From AC-32 sp963821495 (GTDB lineage: Bacteria > Actinomycetota > Thermoleophilia > Gaiellales > Gaiellaceae): a stretch of 64,000 bases of DNA. The stretch covers positions 1,922,001 through 1,986,000 of the forward strand of contig CAWGEA010000003.1 of the NCBI GenBank assembly GCA_963821495.1, read 5' to 3'. How positions within the stretch are numbered: position 1 is the first letter of the stretch; each line of letters opens with the position of its first letter. Made by a program: the position numbers and the translations under genes. The notes beneath the pieces are model-generated. The model was not told where the DNA came from and searched no databases. It was given only the letters and a program-made list of their open reading frames with translations. This document shows, piece after piece, positions 1 to 8,265 of the stretch.

Positions 1-626
1 TAGCCGTTGGGGATGGCACCGGCGATCTGCCCCTCGAGCTCCGGGAACGCCTGAGCGAGCCGTGCAGCGGCTTCGGGCGTGTTCATGACGATCGCGGCCG
101 CGCTCGACAGCGCCTTGCGCATTCGGCGCCGCTCGGCGCGGCGGTGGAGCCCGGTCGGCTCGACGCGCATCTCGTCCAGCGCCCACGGATCCCGAAGGTC
201 AGCGACCCACGGGATCCCGCGTTCACGCGAGATCAGGCGGGCAGCCTCGGCCGACTCGTACGGAGAGAGCGAGGCGTAGACCAGATCCGCGGCGGGCGCC
301 TCGCGGGCGGCCTCGGCGACGCCCTCGACCCACCAGGACGCGACCGGTGGACGCATGCGCAGCCAGCGCTCGGCTCGTGCACGCGAGCCGGCGCTCGGCA
401 CCGGCCGCGCGGTCGAGACGCGGCGGACGTACAGCCCCTTCGGGAGTTCCGCAATCAGGGATTCGTCCCGCGGCGTCCAGTGGTCCTGCGTGCTCGGCCC
501 CGGACCGGTGAGGACGGCGGGCGCATAGCCGTGGTCGGGCAGGTAGCGAGCGAACTTCGCCGAGCGCTGGACGCCCGCGCCTCCTATCGGGGGGAAGTGG
601 TACGCGACGAAAAGGACGGTCGTCAC
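1..626 (-). CDS. Glycosyltransferase family 4-like, N-terminal part, cut by the window edge
   Basis: The 208 visible residues are the N-terminal Rossmann-like half of a GT-B glycosyltransferase. They open with a hydrophobic strand and the PPIGGAGVQR-type loop near residues 12-21, typical of GT4-like enzymes that bind the acceptor. The C-terminal donor-sugar domain lies outside the window. The start is GTG at 624-626. It overlaps the stop of the upstream acyltransferase in a GTGA, the same coupling seen throughout this locus, so translation is probably coupled. It most likely adds one sugar of the glycan repeat unit. Donor and acceptor cannot be inferred. Confidence 0.75.
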   Translation of the reverse strand, partial: MTTVLFVAYHFPPIGGAGVQRSAKFARYLPDHGYAPAVLTGPGPSTQDHWTPRDESLIAELPKGLYVRRVSTARPVPSAGSRARAERWLRMRPPVASWWVEGVAEAAREAPAADLVYASLSPYESAEAARLISRERGIPWVADLRDPWALDEMRVEPTGLHRRAERRRMRKALSSAAAIVMNTPEAAARLAQAFPELEGQIAGAIPNG

Positions 627-1291
627 TGCCCGGCGGCGTCACCTCGGCCGAACCGCCTGACGACGCGCGCCGGCGCGCCGACTGCCACCGCATGGTCGGG
701 CACGTCCGCGAGCACGACCGCGTTCGCTCCGACGACGGCCCCCTGTCCGATGCGGACGCCGGGACCGACGACGACGTTCTCGCCGAGCCAGGCGCCGTCG
801 CCGATCTCGACCGGGGCGACACGGGTCACACCCTGGTCCAGCACGGCTCGCGACGGATCGTCGAATGCGTGCTGGTGGTCGGCTACGTAGACGTCCTTGG
901 CGAAGAGGACCTTCTTGCCGATCCGGACCGAGCTCACGGCAGAGATCACGCACCCGCCCACGATGCTGGTTTCGTCACCGATCTCGAGGGCGATGCCCTC
1001 TCCCGCGGGGTCGTCGACCTGCAGCCAGGACCCTCGACCGACGAAGACGCCGCTTCCGAGTGCCATCCGCCGCTCGCCCTTCAGGCGAATGGGCGGCTCG
1101 AGCACCGTATGGCGACCAAACTCGCCGAAGGCGCGGGAGGCAAAGAGCGAGAAGAGCTTCGCCCATGCCCGCGCACCGGTTCGGTACGCGGAGAGAAAGG
1201 CGGCCGACGCCGGGGCGCCCGCTCGAGGGTGCGCCGCCGCTCCGAGTTGATCCTGTGGATCCGACACAGCCCGATCTTCCGTCACGGCCAT
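623..1291 (-). CDS. Hexapeptide-repeat (left-handed beta-helix) O-acyltransferase
   Basis: The 222-residue protein has repeated hexapeptide turns (for example IGKKVLFAKDVYV, IGDGAWLGENVVV, IGQGAVVGANAVV) from about residue 85 to 210. It ends in the VGAPARVVRRF signature common to maltose/galactoside O-acetyltransferases. It probably acetylates a sugar of the exopolysaccharide with acetyl-CoA. The N-terminal 50 residues are poorly conserved-looking, so the true start could be a little downstream. It sits between the oxidoreductase at 1326-2363 and the truncated glycosyltransferase, in the same minus-strand operon. Confidence 0.8.
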   Translation of the reverse strand: MAVTEDRAVSDPQDQLGAAAHPRAGAPASAAFLSAYRTGARAWAKLFSLFASRAFGEFGRHTVLEPPIRLKGERRMALGSGVFVGRGSWLQVDDPAGEGIALEIGDETSIVGGCVISAVSSVRIGKKVLFAKDVYVADHQHAFDDPSRAVLDQGVTRVAPVEIGDGAWLGENVVVGPGVRIGQGAVVGANAVVLADVPDHAVAVGAPARVVRRFGRGDAAGQ

Positions 1292-1325
1292 CGTCGGTGC
1301 TCGTGAACCGTGCCGTCGGCCTGTC

Positions 1326-2363
1326 TCAGGCGCCGACTGTGACCGAAGCGACGTTCACCCGGCCGCCGTCGTGCTCGAGAGAGGCGTCGACCGCCTCGAT
1401 CATCCGGACGACCTCGAGGCCGAGCTCGCGCGAGGAGCGGGGCGTCGAGCCGTTCACGATCGAGCTGCGGAAATCGTCCAGCTCGAGCAGCAGGGGCTCG
1501 GCCACGTCGATGCGCGGCGAGAGGATGTCGCCCGTGCGATAGGTCAGCCGGTACTCGCCGAAGCTCTCCGGGTCGCGCACCATCACGCCCGAGTCGAAGA
1601 TGCGAACCGGCTCGTTGGAGACGTCGTCGTAGACGATCATCTTGCGGGAGCCGACGATGGTCGTGCGCCTGAGCTTGCTCGGCGCCAGCCACGACATCTC
1701 GACGTGCGCGATCGTCCCCGAGGCGAACTCGAGGTTGATGAAGGCCACGTCCGGCACCGTCGGCATCACGCAGCCTCGGCTGGTGGCGCTCAGGAAGACC
1801 GGCGTCTCCTCGAGCCAGTACCGCAGGATCGAGAAGTCGTGCGGGCCGAGGTCCCAGGCCACGCTGACGTCGGGCTGGTGGAGCCCGAGATTCACGCGGC
1901 TCGTCGAGATGAAGTAGATCTCGCCGAGGTCGCCCGACTCGATCACCTCACGGATCATGTTCACCGGCGGGCTGTACAGGAACGTATGCCCCGGCATCAG
2001 GACGAGCCCGCGCTCCTCGGCCGCGGCGATCAGCGCGAGCGCCTCGGTCGAGGACCCCGCCAGCGGCTTCTCGACGAAGACGTGCTTCCCGGCCTGGAGC
2101 GCCTTCAGCGCCAGCGGGTGGTGCGTTCCCACCGGCGTCGCGACGGCGACGGCGTCGAGCGAGTCGTCCTGCAGGAGGTCGTCGTAGTCGGCCGTGATGC
2201 GGACGGCCGGATAACGGCGCTGGATCTTGTCGAGCTGGTCCTCGCGGAGGTCGCAGACCCAGGTCACCTCGGCGCCGTCGAGCTCGTGCAGGTTGCGCAC
2301 GAGGTTCGGGCCCCAGTAGCCGAGCCCGACGACTCCGACGCGAATCGTCTGCGCGGCGCTCAC
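1326..2363 (-). CDS. Gfo/Idh/MocA family NAD(P)-dependent sugar oxidoreductase
   Basis: The 345-residue protein begins with a Rossmann fold (VGVVGLGYWGPNLVRN near residues 8-23) and carries the HVFVEKPLA motif, whose lysine is the conserved catalytic residue of the family. The second domain contains WDLGPHDFSILRYW. Members oxidise or reduce ring hydroxyls of nucleotide-sugars. The GTG start at 2361-2363 overlaps the stop of the upstream glycosylphosphotransferase as GTGA. A longer reading frame extends upstream but runs inside that gene and was not used. It likely makes a keto-sugar intermediate for the aminotransferase at 4048. A second family member without the EKP lysine lies at 35667. Confidence 0.85.
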   Translation of the reverse strand: MSAAQTIRVGVVGLGYWGPNLVRNLHELDGAEVTWVCDLREDQLDKIQRRYPAVRITADYDDLLQDDSLDAVAVATPVGTHHPLALKALQAGKHVFVEKPLAGSSTEALALIAAAEERGLVLMPGHTFLYSPPVNMIREVIESGDLGEIYFISTSRVNLGLHQPDVSVAWDLGPHDFSILRYWLEETPVFLSATSRGCVMPTVPDVAFINLEFASGTIAHVEMSWLAPSKLRRTTIVGSRKMIVYDDVSNEPVRIFDSGVMVRDPESFGEYRLTYRTGDILSPRIDVAEPLLLELDDFRSSIVNGSTPRSSRELGLEVVRMIEAVDASLEHDGGRVNVASVTVGA

Positions 2364-3898
2364 GCGGTCCCCTTCCCGCGCAGGACGTGAAACGGCGTCT
2401 TCAGCAGCAGCAAGAGGTCGAGCCCGAGCGACCAGTTGCGCGCGTAGGCGACGTCCATGTCGAGCGCCTCGCCGAACGTCGAATGGGCCCGGGCGGTCAC
2501 CTGCCAGAGGCCGGTGATGCCGGCCGGAACGTTGAACCGCTCGAAGTGGTGAACCTGGAAGTACTCGGTCTCGTAGGCGAGGCACGGCCGCGGCCCGACG
2601 AGCGACATGTCGCCCTTGAGCACGTTGATCAGCTGCGGCAGCTCGTCGAGGCTGGTCTTGCGCAGCCAGCGGCCGACCGGCGTGACCGAGCTGCCGCGCT
2701 CGAGCTTGTAGAGCCCGTTGCCCTCGGGAGTCGCGTCAGCGCTCATCGTCCGCTCGATGTAACGGCGGTGCTCGTCCTGGTCGACGTCGACGTGCATCGT
2801 CCGGAATTTCAGGGCGGTGAACTCGCGCATGTCGTAGCCGAGCCTCGTCTGGCGGAAGAACACGGGGCCCGGCGAGTCGCGCTTGATCCGCCAGGCGACG
2901 AACGCGAACAGCGGCGCGGTCAGCAACAGCCCGAGTGAGGCGCCGACAATGTCGACGCTTCTCTTCAAGGCCCGCGAGAACGGGAACAGCTTGGCCGCGG
3001 GCAGCCCGACGAGCGGCAGGCTCTCGACCGTGTGCACGTTCACGTTCGGGCCGACGGCCTCGTACAGCCGCGGCACAATGTCGATCTGAAGGTCCATGCG
3101 CTTGAGCATCCCGACGAGGCGCAGCGTCTCCTCGTGCGACTCGTTCGAGAACGCCACCACGACGCGCTCGACATCGAGCAGCTCCACGATCGCCGGCAGC
3201 TGCTCCGGCACGCCGAGCAACGGAACGTCGTCGAGGTCCTCGCGGCGCTCGCGCGGGTGCGCGTCGACGAACCCCACGACGTTGACCCCGTATTCGGGGT
3301 GCTGGACGAGCTTGCGCGCCACGAGCTGACCCGCATGGCCGGCGCCGACGATGACCGCGTTCTGCACGAACGCCAGGCTGCGGCGCGAGAGCACTCGCGC
3401 GACCCCGCGCCCGGTCGTCACGAGAACGATCGCGACGGCCCAGAAGGTGATCAGCTTCGCGAAATTCGGCTCCGCCAGCCTGGTCAGCCACGCCCCGGCG
3501 GTGAAGAGCCAGGTACCGGTCGTGACAAGTTGGAAGACGCCCGTGAGGTCGTCGATCGTCGTGTGGTCTGCGCGCTCCTCGTCGTGGTCGTACAGCTCCA
3601 GGAGCTTCGCCACGATGATCCAGGCCGGCAGCGTCGCGATGAAGAAGAGAAGCTCGCTCGTCGGCCGAAGCTGGTTGCCCGCGCCCGCGCTCTGGCCGTA
3701 GAGCAGCTCGGCGACGGCGAACGCCACCGTGAGGCCCACGATGTCGGCGATGAGCAGCAGGCGATGGACGAGCCACCCGCGCCGCTTGATGCGGGCGGTC
3801 TTCTGGCGGCGCTCGAGAATCCGGCGCGTCCGCTCGCTCAACGGCAGCGCGCTCGCGGCCACCTCCGGTCCGGTTAGAACCGCGGCAGGCTCGGACAT
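2360..3898 (-). CDS. Exopolysaccharide polyprenyl glycosylphosphotransferase (WbaP/WcaJ type)
   Basis: The 512-residue protein has about four N-terminal membrane spans (residues 45-140), a cytosolic Rossmann-like domain (VIVGAGHAGQLVARKL near 180), a further membrane-associated helix and a C-terminal bacterial sugar transferase domain. The transferase motifs KRSVDIVGASLGLLL, KFRTM, TSLDELPQLINVLKGDMSLVGPRP and GITGLWQV are all present. This family moves a hexose-1-phosphate from a nucleotide-sugar to undecaprenyl phosphate, the first committed membrane step of repeat-unit synthesis. The gene is divergent from the aminotransferase gene at 4048. The 149-bp gap between them contains one copy of the recurring palindrome. 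Confidence 0.92.
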   Translation of the reverse strand: MSEPAAVLTGPEVAASALPLSERTRRILERRQKTARIKRRGWLVHRLLLIADIVGLTVAFAVAELLYGQSAGAGNQLRPTSELLFFIATLPAWIIVAKLLELYDHDEERADHTTIDDLTGVFQLVTTGTWLFTAGAWLTRLAEPNFAKLITFWAVAIVLVTTGRGVARVLSRRSLAFVQNAVIVGAGHAGQLVARKLVQHPEYGVNVVGFVDAHPRERREDLDDVPLLGVPEQLPAIVELLDVERVVVAFSNESHEETLRLVGMLKRMDLQIDIVPRLYEAVGPNVNVHTVESLPLVGLPAAKLFPFSRALKRSVDIVGASLGLLLTAPLFAFVAWRIKRDSPGPVFFRQTRLGYDMREFTALKFRTMHVDVDQDEHRRYIERTMSADATPEGNGLYKLERGSSVTPVGRWLRKTSLDELPQLINVLKGDMSLVGPRPCLAYETEYFQVHHFERFNVPAGITGLWQVTARAHSTFGEALDMDVAYARNWSLGLDLLLLLKTPFHVLRGKGTA

Positions 3899-3997
3899 CC
3901 GCAGACCGCCCCCTTCCCCTCGTCCATGCCTGGAGCCTATGGCGCTGCCGACCGTGGCAGTAGGCCAGAGTCCAAAGACCGCTCGGCAGGAGAGGAC

Positions 3998-4013
3998 CTA
4001 GCCGTTCGGGGAG
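3998..4013 (+). promoter_or_regulatory. Recurring palindrome box, copy 1 (CTAGCCG TT CGGGGAG)
   Basis: This is a half-degenerate inverted repeat in the divergent gap between the glycosylphosphotransferase and aminotransferase genes. It is one of five related sites in the window (also 16501, 20764, 21997, 36976). It shares 18 identical bases, CTAGCCGTTCGGGGAGTG, with the site at 21997 on the opposite strand. A regulator-binding site is inferred; the regulator is unknown. Confidence 0.5.
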
Positions 4014-4047
4014 TGTGCAGACCGCTTGTCGGCCATATCCTCGAAGC

Positions 4048-5169
4048 GTGCGGACGGCATCTACGACACCCACGGTCCCGTTTCTCGACCTGCGCAGCGC
4101 GCATGCGGGCCTGAAGGCCGAACTGCTCGCGGAGATCGCAGATCTGATCGACTCGGGCGCCTTCACGAACGGCCCGCAGGTGCGGGAGTTCGAAGAGGCA
4201 TTCGCCGAGTACTGCGACACCACGCACTGCGTCGGCGTCGCCAGCGGCCTCGACGGGTTGAGGCTGGCGCTGCTCGCGGCCGGGATCGAGCGGGGGGACG
4301 AGGTAATCGTCCCGGCGAACACGTTCGCAGCGACGCTCGAGGCCGTCACGCAGGCCGGTGGTCGGCCGGCGCTCGTGGACGCCTCCGAGGACGACTGGAA
4401 TCTCGACGTGGCGGCGACGCAGCGCGCGATCGGGCCGCGCACGCGGTTCCTGATGCCGGTTCATCTCTACGGGCAGCTCGCCGACCTGAGGCAGCTCGAG
4501 CAGCTGGGCGTGGCGATCGTCGAGGACGCGTGCCAGGCACACGGCGCGACCCGCGACGGAGTGCGTGCAGGCGCGGGCGGCGTCGCTGCGGCCTTCAGCT
4601 TCTATCCGGGCAAGAACCTCGGCGCCTTCGGCGACGCGGGGGCCGTCGTGACCGACGACGAGGCCCTCGCGGAGCGCGTGCGCATGCTGCGCGAGCACGG
4701 GCAGGCCGAGAAGTACCATCACGACGTCGAGGGCTGGACTGCGCGGCTCGACACGATCCAGGCGCTCGTCCTCCTGCACAAGCTTCCGCTGCTGGACGGC
4801 TGGAACGACCAGCGGCGCGCGGCGGCGGCTTACTTCCTCGACGCTCTCGCGGGCGTCGGCGACCTCCGGCTCCCGCCGGTGGCCTCCGCGAGCGAGCCCG
4901 TCTGGCACCTGTTCGTCGTGCGGACTTCCAGGCGCGACGAGCTCGCCGGCTTCCTGCGCGAGCGCGGCATCGCGACCGGGCTTCACTACCCGCAGCCGCC
5001 ACACCTCTCGCGCGCCTATGCGTGGCTCGGCCACGGCGAAGGCGACTTCCCGGTGGCGGAGGCGATGGCACGCGAGGTGATCTCGCTGCCGATCTTCCCC
5101 GGGATGTCCGAGGCGCAGCTCGAGACCGTGGTGGCCGCCGTGGCGGCGTTCTTCGCTCGTGCCGACTGA
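4048..5169 (+). CDS. DegT/DnrJ/EryC1/StrS family PLP-dependent sugar aminotransferase
   Basis: The 373-residue protein starts with VPFLDLRSAHAGLKAEL and contains the PLP-binding region VEDACQAHGA and the Schiff-base lysine in SFYPGKNLGAFGDAG (K189). The glycine- and alanine-rich N-terminal region fits the usual fold type I aminotransferase length. The enzyme transfers an amino group from glutamate or glutamine to a keto-sugar nucleotide. GTG at 4048 is preferred; an in-frame GTG at 4015 would start inside the palindrome-bearing leader. The end overlaps the next acetyltransferase gene by 11 bases, suggesting an amino-sugar made and then N-acylated. Confidence 0.9.
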   Translation: MRTASTTPTVPFLDLRSAHAGLKAELLAEIADLIDSGAFTNGPQVREFEEAFAEYCDTTHCVGVASGLDGLRLALLAAGIERGDEVIVPANTFAATLEAVTQAGGRPALVDASEDDWNLDVAATQRAIGPRTRFLMPVHLYGQLADLRQLEQLGVAIVEDACQAHGATRDGVRAGAGGVAAAFSFYPGKNLGAFGDAGAVVTDDEALAERVRMLREHGQAEKYHHDVEGWTARLDTIQALVLLHKLPLLDGWNDQRRAAAAYFLDALAGVGDLRLPPVASASEPVWHLFVVRTSRRDELAGFLRERGIATGLHYPQPPHLSRAYAWLGHGEGDFPVAEAMAREVISLPIFPGMSEAQLETVVAAVAAFFARAD

Positions 5170-5653
5170 GCCGGCGAACGACGCGCCGTACCGGCTGCTC
5201 GACGACGTCGAGCTCGGCGAGGACGTGCACGTCCAGTCGTTCACGAACCTCTACGGCTGCCGCATCGGCTCGGGCACCCGCATCGGGCCGTTCGTCGAGA
5301 TCCAGCGCGGGGCCGTCGTCGGCGAGCGCTGCAAGATCCAGAGCCACACCTTCGTGTGCGACGGCGTCGAGATCGGCGACGAGGTCTTCGTCGGCCACGG
5401 CGTCCTCTTCATCAACGACCGCCGGCCGCAGGCGACGACCGAGGCCGGCGAGCTCCAGGGAGCAGACGACTGGCAGCTCGAGCGGACGACCGTCGGCGCC
5501 GGCGCGTCGCTCGGCTCGGGCGCGATCGTCCTGGGCGGCGTGACGATCGGCGAGCGTGCGCTGGTCGGCGCGGGCGCGGTCGTGACGCGGGACGTCGAGC
5601 CCGGCGCGACCGTGGTCGGCAGCCCGGCGCGGGCGCTCCAACGCTCCCGCTAG
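5159..5653 (+). CDS. Hexapeptide-repeat sugar N-acetyltransferase
   Basis: The 164-residue protein is nearly all left-handed beta-helix: repeated I/V-G-x-x-x hexapeptides run from about residue 20 to 155 and end with VVGSPARALQ. It resembles the WbpD/FdtC group that acetylates amino groups on UDP- or dTDP-sugars using acetyl-CoA. It starts at GTG 5159, inside the end of the aminotransferase gene. This pairing of aminotransferase and acetyltransferase is typical for synthesis of acetamido-sugars in glycan loci. The substrate is not determined by the sequence. Confidence 0.85.
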   Translation: MPTEPANDAPYRLLDDVELGEDVHVQSFTNLYGCRIGSGTRIGPFVEIQRGAVVGERCKIQSHTFVCDGVEIGDEVFVGHGVLFINDRRPQATTEAGELQGADDWQLERTTVGAGASLGSGAIVLGGVTIGERALVGAGAVVTRDVEPGATVVGSPARALQRSR

Positions 5654-5660
5654 GCCGTCG

Positions 5661-7304
5661 TTACGAGCAGCGGCCGCGGCCGGCGAAGGCGCGGCGAACG
5701 ATCGATACTGCGGTGACGTTCCCGGTGGGCGAGGCCGTCCAAAACTGCGTCAGGATCCCCCGTCCGGTCGAGACGAACGCCGAACGGCACGAAACCCAGC
5801 GAGCGCCGCCTGCGGTTGCCGCGGCCGAGCCCGGGGCGGTGACGCCTGCGCCGCCGACGGTCGTGTAGTAGCTGCTCTTCGTCCCGACGCCGACCACGCG
5901 GCCGGCGCTGTAGGCGACCCAGAGCACCGCGCCGTGTCGCCGGTAGGTTGCGACGAGCGCGCGGCGCCCGCCGCGGAAGATGCGGGCGGAGCGGAGCCGG
6001 CGCGAGCCGTAGAAGCCCTCGACCGCGCTCCGGCTGCTCCCGAGCTCGGCGCGGCCGATCGACCGGCCGATGTTGATCCGCGCGGACTCGAGTTGGTCGG
6101 CGCCGGCATCTGCGGACGCCCGCAGGGGCCGCATGTCTCCGTCGATGTCCGTGCGCGCCAACGGCACAGGGACGGCCGATCTCGCGCACGTATCGCCGGC
6201 CGCGAGGTGGTAGTTCCCTCCTCGCCCGTCGACGTAGCGCGCGGTGCAGATCCGTCCGCCCGTCCCGCAGGCACGCCCGCGCGACCACCGGTTGTAGGCG
6301 AACACCGCATCCTGGCAACTCGCCGATCCTGCGACGACATTGCCGCGGAAGACGTTTCCCCTCGTCGCCGCGCAGTCGATCGATCCTCCCGAGGCAAACG
6401 TGTTGAACTGGATCACGACGTTCGTGCAGTTATCGGGCGACGTGCCGATGTTCCACGCCTCGTATCCGTCGAGCACCGGCCCGATGAAGTTGTTCTCGAT
6501 CTTGAGCCCGTCGACAACGATGTTCCTGCCTTGAGGCCGGGCGATGATGCCGATCGTGGGGCAGTTCTCGATCCGGCTGTTCTTGACGACGCTGTCGCGA
6601 ATGCCGAGGAACTGAATGCAATCTGTGTGAGCGGAGCCGCAGGTTCGGCGGATGTTGTGGAGGTAGATGCCGTCGATCGTGATCTCGCTGGACGGCTGAG
6701 AGGCGAAGCTGACCTGGATGCCGTCGTCTTCGGAGCCTGTCCGGCAGGAGTCGTAGCCCCCGAACTCGCCGCCGCGCACCGTGATCGCGCTGCCCTTGAT
6801 GAAGAGCCGCCCCGGATAGGCGGAGACGCCGATCAGGCGGACGTGGTTGGCGGTCGACGAACCGCTGCCGCCGAGCCCGATCGTCTTCGGGTTCGAACTG
6901 CTGCCACCGACGACCGAGACGCCCTGGAGCGAAAGCCACGCAGTGCGACCGAGATCGAGTCCTCTCGTAGTCACCGTCTCGCTTCGCGCGGCGGCCATCA
7001 CGCAGTAGTTGCTCCGGCCGTTCGAGCCCGAGTACGACTGCGCCGAATACGCGCCCCCTTTGACGCGCACGATGTCACCTGACGCGCAGCGATCGTTTGC
7101 GGCGTCGAAGGACCCACAGGCCTGTGCGCCCGCGTACGGGCCTGGGGTGTCGTGTCGCGTGCAACTGCCGCCGTCCGCGTCGACCCAGAGGTTGGCCGTG
7201 TTTCCCTTTGCGGACGCGGTCGTACCTGCGTGGCGGCCGGCTTGGGTTGCACCGGCCGTGAGCAGTGTGACCAGGACAACGACGAGGAGGAGGAGGTATC
7301 GCAT
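5661..7304 (-). CDS. Secreted right-handed beta-helix protein (paralogue of 12965-15385)
   Basis: The 547-residue protein has a clear Sec signal peptide (hydrophobic residues 3-18, then ATQAG). A beta-helix module follows at about residues 35-395, opening with NLWVDADGGSC and ending at the DIDG-MRPL-GADQ region. It contains pectate-lyase-like coil repeats such as SEDDGIQVSF, ITIDGIYLHN and HTDCIQFLG. The last 150 residues form a separate basic, beta-rich domain not found in the paralogue. Paired cysteines suggest disulfides outside the cell. The fold is shared by polysaccharide lyases and epimerases, so an extracellular role on the local glycan is plausible, but no catalytic residues could be assigned. 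It is convergent with the acetyltransferase, only 7 bp away. Confidence 0.8.
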   Translation of the reverse strand: MRYLLLLVVVLVTLLTAGATQAGRHAGTTASAKGNTANLWVDADGGSCTRHDTPGPYAGAQACGSFDAANDRCASGDIVRVKGGAYSAQSYSGSNGRSNYCVMAAARSETVTTRGLDLGRTAWLSLQGVSVVGGSSSNPKTIGLGGSGSSTANHVRLIGVSAYPGRLFIKGSAITVRGGEFGGYDSCRTGSEDDGIQVSFASQPSSEITIDGIYLHNIRRTCGSAHTDCIQFLGIRDSVVKNSRIENCPTIGIIARPQGRNIVVDGLKIENNFIGPVLDGYEAWNIGTSPDNCTNVVIQFNTFASGGSIDCAATRGNVFRGNVVAGSASCQDAVFAYNRWSRGRACGTGGRICTARYVDGRGGNYHLAAGDTCARSAVPVPLARTDIDGDMRPLRASADAGADQLESARINIGRSIGRAELGSSRSAVEGFYGSRRLRSARIFRGGRRALVATYRRHGAVLWVAYSAGRVVGVGTKSSYYTTVGGAGVTAPGSAAATAGGARWVSCRSAFVSTGRGILTQFWTASPTGNVTAVSIVRRAFAGRGRCS

Positions 7305-7392
7305 GCAGAGCGGGGAGCGCTGTCGGGGCGAGCGAACGGGGCAGCATAGCGTCGCTGAGCGACGGCTGCCGCTCTGTGCCGCCGAAGCGCGT

Positions 7393-8265
7393 CTACGCTG
7401 GGCGCCCGGCGGCCTGGTGGTGCTTCGAGCGCAGGTGCCTCAGGCGCTGGTCTCGCCGTAGGGCCGCTCGCACGGCGACGTCGGCGCAGCGCGGCTTACG
7501 TCTGAGCGCAGCTCCGAGATAGCCCGTGACGAGTGCAAGCGCGGCTGGCTCCCGGCGGGCGTGGTGTAGCGCGCGTGCGACGAGGTACGGGAAGCGGTAG
7601 CCCATGAACCACGACGCGCGGCCCTGCGCAGCCCATGCGTGGTGGCGGGCACCGTCACGCTCGCCCTCGGCCCGGTGGTGACGAAACGGGAGATCGGTGA
7701 TCGTTCGCGTATGCCAGCCGGCCAGGGAGGCCTTGAGGACGTCGACGCCGTCCCACCCCATCTGCTCCTCGAGTGGGAGGACGACGTCGAGGCACGGGCG
7801 GCGGTAGGCGCGGGCTGCGCCCCACACGTGATCTCCGGTCATGTGTCGCTGCTCCCACTCGCCGTCGACCTGCTCCCAGGCCGAGCCGCTCGCGATCCCC
7901 AGGTGTTCATCGGCTTCGAAAGCGGTCAGGAGACGTTCGTGGTACTCCGGGGGAAACGTGGTGTCCGCGTCGACCTTGATCACGACATCGACGTCCTGCG
8001 GCACGTCCGCCAGGCCCCGCTCGAAGGCGCGTACGACGGGACCGCCCCTGACGACGCCGTCGGCACCGACGGCCTCGACCACGGAGATCCAGGAGTGCTG
8101 GCGGGCCAACCCCCGCGCGCGTGCAACGGTGTCGTCTGTCGAGCCGTTCTCGACAATCACCCAGACGGCCGGCGCAACTGTCTGCCGCACCAGCGACTCG
8201 GCGAGCCTCCCGAGGGTCGTGGCCTCGTTTCGCGCGGGCGTGACGATCGCGTAGCGCAGCCTCAC
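7393..8265 (-). CDS. Family 2 glycosyltransferase
   Basis: The 290-residue protein opens with YAIVTPARNEATTLGRL and carries WVIVENGSTDDT and the DxD-like VIKVDADTTFPPEY, all hallmarks of inverting GT-A glycosyltransferases. The start is GTG at 8263-8265, overlapping the stop of asnB in a GTGA. The frame is open further upstream but that part is low-complexity and lies inside asnB. There is no transmembrane helix, so it should be cytosolic or peripheral. It likely adds one residue of the repeat unit. Confidence 0.85.
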   Translation of the reverse strand: MRLRYAIVTPARNEATTLGRLAESLVRQTVAPAVWVIVENGSTDDTVARARGLARQHSWISVVEAVGADGVVRGGPVVRAFERGLADVPQDVDVVIKVDADTTFPPEYHERLLTAFEADEHLGIASGSAWEQVDGEWEQRHMTGDHVWGAARAYRRPCLDVVLPLEEQMGWDGVDVLKASLAGWHTRTITDLPFRHHRAEGERDGARHHAWAAQGRASWFMGYRFPYLVARALHHARREPAALALVTGYLGAALRRKPRCADVAVRAALRRDQRLRHLRSKHHQAAGRPA